This document shows positions 53,888 through 63,291 of a stretch of DNA of 64,000 nt, piece after piece. The notes below the pieces were generated by a model. The model was given only the letters and a program-made list of their open reading frames with translations. It searched no databases and was not told where the DNA came from. Position numbers and translations under genes: made by a program. Each line of letters opens with the position of its first letter. Position 1 is the stretch's first letter. The DNA is taken from NCBI RefSeq assembly GCF_905171765.1, contig NC_053392.1:37952956-38016955 (forward strand), read 5' to 3'. This DNA comes from Bufo bufo. Lineage: Eukaryota; Chordata; Amphibia; Anura; Bufonidae.

Positions 53888-54467
53888 TTTTACGCTGAGC
53901 GCTCCGGGTCCCCTGCTGGCCTCGGAGCGCTCACAGCGTATGCCCCCAGGCAGCACTCCAGCGTCTAGGCGTGTGCGTCCTCACTCTCTAGGGCGCGCGC
54001 GCGCCGGGACTCTTAGATTCAAAGGACCAGTGCACCAGTGATTGGTGCCTGGTCCAAAGGGGTTATTAAGGGTTAAGGTTGTGAGAGGCAGTGCTGACTT
54101 ATTAGGCTGCACCTGTGCACTGCCCATTTATACCTTCTCCTCCCACAGCCTTCTGCCAGATCTTTGTGCCTTGTGCCTCAGAGAAAGCGTTCCCTACGAT
54201 GTTAGTTTGCCTTACCTGTTGCCGTACCCGTTGCTACCGTCCACTCGCCTTACCTTCTCCCTGTGTACCACGCCTTATCAGCTGCCAGAGAGGTCGAGTT
54301 GTTACTAGGGGACACGACCTGGTAGTTACCGCCGCGGCAAATCCATCCCGCCTTGCGGCGGGCTCTGGTGAAGACCAGTAACTGCTTAGAAACGGTCCTC
54401 TAGTACAACCCGCGCCATCGCCTCTCTGGTCCAGAGGATTCACTACCTGTCCTGCCGGTTCGTGACA
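53888..54467 (+). repeat. 5' LTR (580 bp, 49 bp deletion)
   Basis: Starts TTTTACGCTGAGCGC where the 3' LTR has TGTTACGC, and ends CCGGTTCGTGACA. It carries a GC-rich U3 (GGGCGCGCGCGCGCCGGGAC), TTTATA at 54127-54132, and lacks 49 bp relative to the 3' LTR between CACTCGCC and TTACCTTC (about 54248). Confidence 0.9.
54127..54164 (+). promoter_or_regulatory. LTR TATA box and inferred RNA 5' end
   Basis: TTTATA at 54127-54132. Transcription would be expected to begin about 25-30 bp downstream, near GCCAGATCTT (54155-54164). The 3' LTR has GCCGGATCTT at the same place (59709-59718), which is complementary to the primer-site region at 54470-54479. Confidence 0.55.
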
Positions 54468-54469
54468 GT

Positions 54470-54479
54470 AAGATCCGGC
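54470..54479 (+). promoter_or_regulatory. Self-priming primer-binding site candidate
   Basis: AAGATCCGGC, two bases after the 5' LTR, is the exact complement of GCCGGATCTT at the inferred RNA start in the 3' LTR (one mismatch to the 5' LTR). No TGG..., the normal start of a tRNA primer site, is found at the LTR edge. Tf1/sushi-type elements are known to prime with the 5' end of their own RNA. Confidence 0.6.
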
Positions 54480-54480
54480 C

Positions 54481-55422
54481 ATGAATCCCGCTGATGTTCC
54501 CCTGCCAAGCCTGGAGGACCTCACCAACATTGAGGCCCAGCAGGGTCAACAGCTGGCTCAGTTGACCGCTATGTTGCAGCAGCTCCTGCCTTCTCTGCAA
54601 CAGCCAGCTCCTCCGTCTGCTCCTGCTGCATCACCTCCGCCTGCAGTTACCACCGGTTCCAGAATCCGTTTGTCCTTACCAGACAAATATGACGGAGATC
54701 CTAAGCAGTGCCGTGGGTTCTTGTCGCAGTGCTCTCTCCACCTCGAGCTTCTGTCTGACCAGTTTCCTTCTGAGCGAGCCAAGGTAGCCTTTATTCTCAG
54801 TTTACTGTCCGGGAAGACCCTGGCCTGGGCTACACCACTATGGGACCGCTTAGATCCTGCCACCGCTTCCGTCCAGAGCTTCTGCCTAGAGTTCCGGAAT
54901 GTTTTTGAGGAGCCTGCCCGGGTTACCTCCGCAGAGACTGCCTTACTAAATTTGACCCAAGGAGGTTCTTCCGTGGGTGACTATGCCATTCAGTTCCGCA
55001 CCCTGGCCTCTGAGCTGAACTGGAACAATGAAGCCCTTTGCGCCACCTTCAAGAAAGGACTTAACAGTGAAGTAAAGGACGTTCTGGCTGCACGTGAGCT
55101 TCCTTCCACTCTTAGTGACCTCATTTTGCTGGCCACTAGGATAGACAAACGTTTCGCCGAAAGACAAGAGGAACTCCTCCTTGAAAAGGAAAAAGCTCGT
55201 CCTAGACGTTTTCCTCGTCTGGCTCCCGTTTTTCCGCATCCACCTCAACCCGCTACTGGGTTTTCCGCCGTGGAAGCCATGCAGGTGGATCGGTCACGCT
55301 TGACTCCGCAAGAACGAAGCCGCCGCAGAAACGAGAACCTGTGTCTGTACTTTGCTAGTACCGAGCACTTTCTTAGAGATTGTCCTCTCCGTCCACCGCG
55401 TTCGGGAAACGCTCGCACCTAG
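54481..55422 (+). CDS. Gag of Ty3/gypsy retrotransposon (313 codons), zinc knuckle altered
   Basis: Gag forms the particle and binds RNA. The ATG lies 13 bp after the LTR. Seen: a Gln/Leu-rich helix (residues about 14-41), a Pro/Ala linker, then the capsid-like retrotransposon gag domain (LSLPDKYDGDP, about 63-73, through LLATRIDKRF). A basic segment (RPRRFPRL) is followed by a C-terminal knuckle CLYFASTEHFLRDC (about 288-301). The CCHC pattern CX2CX4HX4C has Phe instead of the second Cys, so RNA binding may be impaired. The frame is otherwise intact and of usual length for sushi-type Gag. Protease follows in another frame, overlapping the end. Confidence 0.88.
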   Translation: MNPADVPLPSLEDLTNIEAQQGQQLAQLTAMLQQLLPSLQQPAPPSAPAASPPPAVTTGSRIRLSLPDKYDGDPKQCRGFLSQCSLHLELLSDQFPSERAKVAFILSLLSGKTLAWATPLWDRLDPATASVQSFCLEFRNVFEEPARVTSAETALLNLTQGGSSVGDYAIQFRTLASELNWNNEALCATFKKGLNSEVKDVLAARELPSTLSDLILLATRIDKRFAERQEELLLEKEKARPRRFPRLAPVFPHPPQPATGFSAVEAMQVDRSRLTPQERSRRRNENLCLYFASTEHFLRDCPLRPPRSGNART

Positions 55423-56012
55423 TAAGCATGGGAGAGGCGTTGCTAGGTGTGGATTCTTCCTCTCCACGTCTCATCATACCCGTGCAGTTGATCATCTCTT
55501 CCAAGTCCTCTTTCTCCGCAGCCGCCTTCTTGGATTCCGGTTCAGCTGGCAACTTCATTCACGCCTCCTTGGTTGACAAGTACCGTATTCCAGTAATCCA
55601 TCTACCCAAGCCGTTTTTCATCTCTACTGTTAACGGTGAGAGACTCTCAGCCACCGTGCAGTTCCGTACCCAGCCTCTGCAGATGGACATCGGAATATTT
55701 CATACCGAGACTTTAGAGTTCTTTGTCCTTCCCTTCTGTTCCTCTGAACTCCTCCTGGGTCTGCCGTGGCTTCAACGTCATAGCCCTGTCCTGCGTTGGG
55801 GCTCCTGCGTTGGGGCTCCTGCGTTGGTGAGATCCTGCATTGGGGCTACTCCTGTTCGGACCGCTGTCTCAAGCCTGCTCTGGTCAAACAGAACCCGCAA
55901 GTTTCTCAGCCTTCTGGGCTGCCCAAGCCATACCATTCCTTCACGGATGTCTTCTGCAAGAAATCCTATGATTGCTCGATCGACCAGATACTCGGTTCTA
56001 CTCACCTCCTGA
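55380..56012 (+). pseudogene. Pol protease region, disrupted by local duplication
   Basis: The aspartic protease has the active-site triad DSGSAGNFI (about 55536-55562) and LLLGLPWLQRHSPV (about 55752-55793), as in Ty3/gypsy pol. Just after this, CTGCGTTGGGGCTC is tandemly duplicated (about 55791-55830), which breaks the frame before the RT. The intended continuation is visible in another frame (LHWG..., then LPKPYHSFTDVFCKKS at about 55922-55970) and leads to the RT with a further disruption near 55975-56015. Confidence 0.75.
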
Positions 56013-56610
56013 GACTCTTGCCATGTCCGACTATATACGTGAGAACCTACAGAGAGGATTCATAAGAAAATCTTCTTCTCCTGCTGGGGCCGGTTTTTTC
56101 TTCGTGACTAAAAAAGAAGGCTCCCTCCGCCCCTGCATTGACTACAGAGGTCTTAATAAAATTACCATCAAGAACCGTTACCCTCTGCCTCTAATCTCTG
56201 AGCTATTTGATCGTCTCCGAGGGGCTAAGATCTTCACTAAATTGGACCTTCGAGGGGCCTATAATCTGATCCGTATTCGTGAGGGAGACGAATGGAAGAC
56301 CGCCTTTAACACAAGGGACGGCCATTTCGAGTATTTGGTAATGCCCTTCGGCCTCTGCAACGCACCTGCTGTCTTCCAGGAATTCGTCAATGATATTTTC
56401 AGGGACTTACTTTACACCTGCGTGGTCGTATACCTGGATGATATCCTCATCTTTTCCTCCAATTTGGATCAACACCGGGTCCATGTGCAACAAGTTCTTA
56501 CTCGTCTTAGGAGAAATCGTTTGTACGCTAAACTTGAAAAATGTCTTTTTGAACGGACACGGAGGAGCAGGAGTCTCAATGGCCAAGCTGCTGGAAAAGG
56601 GGGAACATAA
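55972..56610 (+). pseudogene. Pol reverse transcriptase, truncated by insertion
   Basis: Seen: [20 protein letters not shown] (about 56095-56156), KLDLRGAYN (catalytic Asp, about 56239), [13 protein letters not shown] (about 56341) and [10 protein letters not shown] (catalytic YxDD, about 56429-56458). Both catalytic blocks are intact. Coding similarity stops at KCLFE (about 56552), and foreign sequence follows. The thumb/connection part that should precede RNase H (roughly 30-40 residues) is missing, so the insertion went with a deletion. Confidence 0.88.
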
Positions 56611-57445
56611 ACAGCTCTATGGATATGGCAGGTGAACAAGGAGTTCCACCTACCTGCCACAGCCTTGCTGACTGGATCCCTGTGCTGGCAGGGTGCAGAT
56701 CACAACGCATCCCCACACAGGGACCCAGATCCATAGCTGCACAAAATCACAAGGAAACATCAAATAGACATCACACATAATTAGACATAAACTTAAATGT
56801 GACATTATGGTTATGACCACAGGGGTGGCTCTCACTGGCAGGTATAAAACACAGGAGGCTGCTACAGCTAAGCATGGCTGAAGCAACCTGCAGCCCTGGG
56901 AAAACAGTGAGGCTATATAGGCCAAGAAGCCACACCCCACAGTCGGACACACCCAGTGAAACACAAACACACTGGGAAGGGAGTTAACCCTTCCAGCACC
57001 AAAGAAGGGAAACACACACTTAAAAGGAGAAGTGTCCAAACAACACCCACACTGTGGCTGTTGCCACAGGCAACGACATGGGTGGCACTCATGTCCTGGA
57101 AGTCAGCCCGAAGGCCGGGACACTGCCACCACATGTACACACAATGACCAAACGTTGCCACGGGCAACCACAGTGAGGGGAAGATGTAAGTGCACACCAC
57201 ACATAACACAGAGTGTACACAGACATACAAACACACACACCTAACAGAAGGATTGCTAGGTGCAACCGCATGCACAACATAGCAAGCTGCCATAATACAG
57301 CTCAGAGTGCTATGCTGCCACATACATACCGTTGCCAGCAGCAACCACAGGTGAGACAAATACCACAGCCCTCACCTGTGATTGACAATCAAACTAAACC
57401 GCTGACAACCGCATGCGGTTGAGGAGTCACGGTCATAGCCATGGC
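56555..57445. other. ~880 bp foreign segment inside pol
   Basis: Begins ACACGGAGGAGCAGGAGTCT and ends GGAGTCACGGTCATAGCCAT. Its right end holds a CACGGTCATAGCCATGGCCGTG dyad. CACGG at the left, and CACGG at the right when inverted, may be short inverted ends, but no target duplication was seen. Internal CA-rich runs (57214-57240) and NNGTTGCCANNGGCAAC-type dyads (57059-57075, 57152-57168). No convincing gene. Confidence 0.55.
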
Positions 57446-59357
57446 CGTGACATCTGGTCTCCGAGCCATACAAAGATTTCTGGGCTTTGCGAATTACTAC
57501 AGGCAATTCATCCCTCACTATTCCACTCTGGTAGCTCCTATCGTGGCCCTCACTAGAAAAGGAGCCAACCCCAAATCCTGGCCTTCCCAAGCCGAGGAAG
57601 CCTTCCAGTCCCTGAAATCCACCTTTGCCTCTGCACCCGTTCTCTGTAGACCAGATTCCACCAAGCCCTTCTCTCTTGAAGTGGATGCCTCCTCGGTGGG
57701 AGCCGGAGCTGTCCTCACCCAGAAGTCTTCCCGGGGCAAGACTTCAACTTGTGGCTTCTTTTCTAAAACATTCTCTTCCGCAGAGAGAAATTACTCCATT
57801 GGGGACAGGGAACTGCTGGCTATTAAATTGGCACTGGAGGAATGGAGACATTTACTCGAGGGCGCCACACATCCTGTGTACATCTTCACGGACCACAAGA
57901 ACCTGGCTTATCTCCAGTCTGCTCAGAGATTAAATCCCCATCAGGCTCGTTGGTCTCTGTTCTTCGCCCGCTTTAACTTTGAAATCCATTTCCGTCCGGC
58001 TTGTAAGAACATTAGGGCAGATGCTCTGTCTCGCTCCTCTGTTGTGGTGGGCGACGAGTTTACACCTCGATATATTATCCCTCCAGAACGCCTTATTACA
58101 GTCGCTCCCGTGGACCTGCGCCTTCTTCCTCCTGGCAAATCCTACGTACCTCCACGTCAGAGGCTGCGAATTCTCAAGTGGGGCCACGCCTCCCCTTTTG
58201 CCGGTCATCCAGGGGTGCTAAAGTCTCTCCAACTAATCTCCCAAAGGTACTGGTGGTCTTCTCTGGAGAAAGATGTCTCGGACTTCGTCCAGGCCTGTAC
58301 GATTTGCGCCCGGGATAAATCGCCTCGCCAGAAACCAGCGGGTCTCCTCTTGCCTCTACCTGTTCCTGAAGTTCCCTGGTCTCACATCGCCATGGACTTT
58401 ATTACAGATCTTCCCCACTCCCATGGCAAGTCCGTTATTTGGGTCGTAGTGGATCGCTTCTCCAAGATGGCTCACTTTGTACCCCTGCCCGGTCTACCCT
58501 CTGCACCCATGTTGGCCAAACAATTTTTCCAACACATCTTCCGTCTCCATGGCCTTCCCAAACATATTGTCTCGGATCGTGGGGTACAATTCGTCTCCAA
58601 ATTCTGGAGGGCTCTATGTGCTCAGCTCGGGATCAAATTGGACTTTTCTTCTTCGTACCATCCTCAGTCTAACGGCCAAGTAGAACGGGTGAACCAGATT
58701 TTGGGTGACTATCTGCGTCACTTTGTATCCTCACGCCATGACGACTGGGCTGATCTACTTCCCTGGGCGGAGTTCTCCTACAACTACAAACAATCCTCTG
58801 CCTCTAACAAGTCTCCTTTCCTTGTCGTTTTTGGCCGTCATCCTCTTCCACCTCTGCCGCAGTCTCCCACTCCTTCTTCTGTACCTGCCGTTGACAGTCT
58901 TGTACAGGATTTTTCCTCCCTCTGGCGAGAAACCCACGCTGCTCTCCTCAGGGCTTCCGCCCATATGAAGGTTCAAGCTGACAAGAGACGCAGATCTCCA
59001 CCGGAATTTCGTCCGGGTGACAAGGTATGGCTCTCCTCTAGGTACATCCGATTTAGGGTCCCAAGTTACAAGTTGGGCCCTCGTTTCTTGGGACCCTATA
59101 AAATCAAGAGTCGTATCAATCGAGTTTCTTATCAGCTCCATCTTCCTCCCTCCCTCCGAATCCATAACTCCTTCCATGTCTCCCTTCTTAAACCTGCTGT
59201 CTTTAACCGTTTTTCTCCCAAGCTTGTTTCTCCCACCCCTGTCGCCGGTACCTCCGATATATTCTCTGTCAAGGAGATCTTGGCGACCAAGATCTCCCGG
59301 GGGAAAAGATTTTTTTTGGTCGACTGGGAGGGCTGCGGTCCTGAGGAGAGGTCATAG
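57441..59357 (+). pseudogene. Pol RNase H, integrase and chromodomain, ending at a premature stop
   Basis: A 638-codon open frame begins at the RT/RNase H border (RAIQRFLGFANYYRQF). RNase H: EVDASSVGAGAVL, GDRELLAIK and FTDHKNL (residues about 76-160). Integrase: zinc-binding GHASPFAGH and CTICA (about 250-290), then catalytic MDFITDL, SDRGVQF and NGQVERVN (all three acidic residues kept, about 318-415). A C-terminal chromodomain (IFSVKEILATK, FFLVDWEGCGPEERS) would target chromatin. The stop TAG at 59355-59357 replaces the Trp codon expected before EPEEN; the frame stays open beyond it to about 59450. Confidence 0.9.
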
Positions 59358-59428
59358 GAGCCGGAGGAGAACATCCTGGACCGCAGTCTCATCCGCAAGT
59401 TCTTCGGTACCAAAAAGGGAGGGAGACC

Positions 59429-59442
59429 AAAGGGGGGGGTAC
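59429..59442 (+). promoter_or_regulatory. Polypurine tract of the gypsy element
   Basis: AAAGGGGGGGGTAC directly precedes the 3' LTR start TGTTACGC at 59443, the usual plus-strand primer position. A further GGGAGGGAGA purine stretch lies just upstream. Confidence 0.7.
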
Positions 59443-60070
59443 TGTTACGCTGAGCGCTCCGGGTCCCCTGCTGGCCTCGGAGCGCTCACAGCGTATGCCC
59501 CCAGGCAGCACTGCAGCGTCTCGGCGTGTGCGTCCCCCTCTCTAGGGCGCGCGCGCGCCGGGACTCTTAGATTCAAAGGACCAGTGCACCAGTGATTGGT
59601 GCCTGGTCCAAAGGGGTTATTAAGGGTTAAGGTTGTGAGAGGCAATGCTGACTTATTAGGCTGAACCTGTGCACTGCCCATTTATACCTTCTCCTCCCAC
59701 AGCCTTCTGCCGGATCTTTGTGCCTTGTGCCTCAGAGAAAGCGTTCCCTACGATGTTAGTTTGCCTTACCTGTTGCCGTACCCGTTGCTACCGTCCACTC
59801 GCCTTTGAACCTTTGCCGCCTGCCCTGACCGCTGCTACGTCCGACTACGCTCTTACCTTCTCCCTGTGTACCACGCCTTATCAGCTGCCAGAGAGGTCAA
59901 GTTGTTACTAGGGGACACGACCTGGTAGTTACCGCCGCGGCAAATCCATCCCGCCTTGCGGCGGGCTCTGGTGAAGACCAGTAACTGCTTAGAACCGGTC
60001 CTCTAGTACAACCTGCGCCATCGCCTCTCTGGTCCAGAGGATTCACTACCTGTCCTGCCGGTTCGTGACA
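59443..60070 (+). repeat. 3' LTR (628 bp)
   Basis: Begins TGTTACGCTGAGCGC and ends CGGTTCGTGACA, i.e. TG...CA. TTTATA lies near 59681-59686. It keeps the 49 bp absent from the 5' LTR (from CCTTTGAACCTTTGCCGCC, about 59803). It contains GCCGGATCTT at 59709-59718, the perfect complement of the candidate self-priming site. Confidence 0.92.
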
Positions 60071-60075
60071 CTCCC

Positions 60076-63000
60076 TTTTATTTGTTTGATGTCCAGCAAA
60101 CCATTTAGTTCATTCCTTATTGATAAATATAGAGCATACCATCAAAAAGCAAGGAAAAAAGTGGAGCTCAAAAAATACACGAGAAAAGGGCTAAAGAGCT
60201 TGACATAGCAGGAAAGGATCCTAAGCAAATTAAATTATCATTTGCATTGGTGAGTTGAAAGTTTAGAAGTTGTAAAGCAGGGGTAGGCAGCCTTCTGCAC
60301 TGCTCATAATGCTCATAATTTTGATATGACTTTTTGTAGGGTCATGGTGCAACAGTACCCAAAGAAAGACCAACAGAGGTATGCACAGACCAAGATAGGC
60401 TTCCAGTGAGGCAAGATGTGCTAGTTCAAGAGGAGTTGAGAACACAAAGTCCAAGTAGCTTGATAGAGAAGGAGTTGGACTTTGAAAGCAGTTCTGAAAT
60501 GACTATCATAGAACAATCACCCATTCCTTGTTCTGAAGCTACAAGCTTTCATGATTTAGAAAGCGGTAGAACAGAAGAAGAGTCTGCATCTTCTGATGTT
60601 CAGTTTGACACCACCAAAACTCTCTTTAGTCTTCCTTCTACATGTTCCATGGCAGAAAAAATTGCATTTGTGCAAATGCATCCAGTGCAACCAAGCAGTA
60701 CCGATTGTGAAGGCCTTTCCTTTAAAGAAATCGATTTTTATTTCCGTAGAAATCCAAATGGAGATCTTATTAGGCGTTCATGGCTTACTTGCAGAGTAAA
60801 CAATAGAAAGCTTGAAGCTTTTTTTTGCAGTATCTGCAAAGCATTTTCAAATTCCACTTCATTGTTCACTAGTGGGTGTACAAATTTTAGGCATTGTTAT
60901 CAGGTTGCTAACAAACATGAGACATGAAAAACTCACCGTGAAGCTGTGAACACATATTTTACTATAACAAAGAGCAGAGGCATTGATACATTGATAAACC
61001 AGGCACATGCTTCAAAAAGAAAGAAGGAGATACTTCAAAACATAGAAGTAATAAAACTAATCTTTGATATTGTTAAACTGCAAAACAAGGATTACCTTTT
61101 CGTGCCCATGGAACTAATGAATCATTATATAATTTGAACAATGCTGAAATTAACCATGGAAACTTTCTAGAAATGGTTTTATTTCTCTCGAATTATGACG
61201 TTCCGCTTAAAAATCACATTCGGAAATGCATTTCTGAAAGGGAAAAGAGTAAAAAACAGAGAAGACTCCTGGGAAAACAGACAGCTGGCCGTGGATCACT
61301 TGTGTCATTTTTGTCATATAACACAGTAAAAAAAGTTATTATGGCAATCGTTCAGACCATGAAGTCATCAATAGTGTCTGAAATTGGTGAAAAGAGATTT
61401 AACATCCAAGTAGATTCTACACAAGATGTTGTAGTAGTTGACCAAGCTACTGTGGTTGTTAGATATGTAAAAGAGGAATCTGTTAAGGAACGTCTCATCT
61501 CTGTTTTACCGGTAAAAGATACATCTGGAACAGGACTCAATGAACTTTTAATGTCAAGTTTTCAAATTCTTGGACTGGAATACAAAAAAATAGCAGGAGA
61601 GTCTTTTGATGGAGCAGCAAACATGAAAAGTGCTTATGTGGGGTTGCGTGCTCAGATTGCAAATTTGGTGCTATAGTCACATTTTAAACATGTGCATATC
61701 TGATTGCTGTGATGTTTTAGAGGCAAAAACTTTTTTTGGTCTGCTACATCGCCTAGCAACATTTATTGGGGACTCTCACAAGAGAATGAATGTCTGGAGG
61801 GGTCAGCTTCATAAGAGATGTGGGCATGAGAAACTGCTCAGGTTGCAAGAAATTTGAGATACAAGATGGTGGGCCAAAGATAAAGCCCTCCACTGGCTAT
61901 TTGGAGAAAAACACTCACTATTTTTGGACACTTTAGAAGTTTAATTGTTGATTTCACAGTTCAAACAGTCTGATTCAAATACTACTTCAGAGGCTTCTTC
62001 TCTGTCAGAAAACCTATGTTTGTTTAAGACCATTTTAACTGCACATCTATTTTTGTCTATTTTTGATGTTATTGGCCCTGTTTCAAGATATCTTTAAAAT
62101 AGTGGTCTTGACTATATGGTTGCATGGATAATGGTGGAAAGTACAGTTGACCAACTAAAAAAAATTGAGTTTTCTTATATAAAAGAGATAGCAAAGCAGT
62201 TTGCAAAAAATAAATGACCTAATCATAGAAAGAGAGGGCCTTAATTCCCTGGAAGTTGAGTCAGAGCTACAAGAGAGAAGAATTAGGCAAAAAAAAGCGT
62301 ATGCCTGGCGAATCCTCAATTGATGAATGTCCTATTAGTGAAACCAAACGTTTTCGAGTTGAAGTTTTTAGACCAATTCTGGATCAGATCATTGGAAGCC
62401 TGGATGAGCGATTTTCTGAAAACAAACAATTAGTTCAGGACTCCCAATACTTGGATCCTCGTTTCTTTGACAAAATCAGAAAAGATCCAAATGTGTTAGA
62501 GGCAGGAGCACTACAAAGAATTTCTCAATTGGCAAACGTGGATGAATCAGGTCTGAAAACTGAGCTAAAGTGTTTTGCCAACTTGTTCCCACATCTTAGA
62601 GAACATGAGAGCGGGAAGGTACACATAGTTCCTATTAGCTGTCAGCAAAAAGAAGATGATGATCATTATCTGGATAATAATCCTGTTAATACCGATGCTG
62701 ATGATGATGACTGGGGCTCCTGTAAAGTTGATACCATGGAACAAGAAACAAAATGCAAATGTTTTCTTTGCTGTCACCGATTTCTTGTAAAATATAATTT
62801 TTTTTCATCTGCTTATGAAAATCTCTCTGTTGTTTCTGAATACCTGCTAACACTATCATATACTCAAGTGGCATGTGAAAAAGCATTTAGTAAGTTATAA
62901 ACTTATAAAGACTTTCCTAAGAGCCACCATGGGGCAAGAACTTCTTGATGCACTTATGATAATGTCAGTTGAAAGAGATCTTTTGGAACTTGTTCAATTT

Positions 63001-63290
63001 CCAGGTGTTCTTGAAAAAATTCGGAAGACCTCTCCTTTGATAAGGTCTTTGCTAACGGTTTTTGAGAAAAACATACCTCTCCAAATGTTAGTATGGTGTA
63101 TGCAATACATCATAATATGTTCTGCACTAAGCAGTTGTAATATGCACTTAACTATTTGAAAAAAACTGTGTTCTCATGTTTGTTTGCTAGTGTGAAAAAA
63201 ACAATTCAAGAAATGCATGTCCTTTTAATTTATGTTTGCTTCTGTATTAAAGTTCTCTATTTATTTTAAAGTTTTACAGTGTGACTTGTT
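60076..63290 (+). mobile_element. hAT-type element of the TTF-zinc-finger/DUF4371 class, decayed
   Basis: One plus-strand transposase-like gene, with no terminal repeats recognised. The left side is cut by the gypsy insertion site; the right ends near TTCTGTATTAAAGTTCTCTA. It could be a decayed transposon or a dead retrocopy of a ZMYM/hAT-like host gene. No poly-A tail or target duplication was seen, so a transposon is preferred. Confidence 0.55.
60406..63100 (+). pseudogene. hAT transposase-like protein (TTF zinc finger, DUF4371, hATC), pseudogene
   Basis: Seen in order: an acidic N-terminus; a TTF-type zinc-finger region with RRSWLTC, FFCSICKAF and SGCTNFRHC (60770-60890); a DUF4371-like core with IQVDSTQDV and SFDGAANMKSA (61400-61640); then CYSHILNMCISDCC (about 61671-61715) and a DTRWWAKDKAL-like segment (about 61860), the hAT TRW block; and an hATC dimerisation part with YLLTLSYTQVACEKAFSKL (about 62844-62900) and MGQELLDALMIMSVERDLLE (about 62930-62989). 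This is the arrangement of ZMYM1/THAP0-like hAT proteins. Stops or frame changes near 60925, 61137, 61676, 61857, 62095 and 62897 make it non-functional. Confidence 0.75.
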
Positions 63291-63291
63291 T

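Larger units (their letters stand above)
53888..60070 (+). mobile_element. Ty3/gypsy chromodomain LTR retrotransposon (Tf1/sushi type), 6.2 kb
   Basis: Two LTRs (53888-54467 and 59443-60070) are flanked by the 5 bp duplication CTCCC at 53883-53887 and 60071-60075. Internal order: gag, protease, RT, RNase H, integrase, chromodomain. The LTRs differ at about 10-11 positions plus a 49 bp deletion in the 5' LTR, roughly 2% divergence, so insertion was fairly recent. An ~880 bp foreign segment interrupts pol at 56555-57445. No tRNA primer site is present next to the 5' LTR. Confidence 0.92.

Noticed and set aside
56650..57359. Minus-strand frames of 129-148 codons in the pol insert, Cys/Val-rich
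   Set aside because: They look membrane-like only because of CA/TG-rich DNA; no family resemblance and overlapping frames are equally open.
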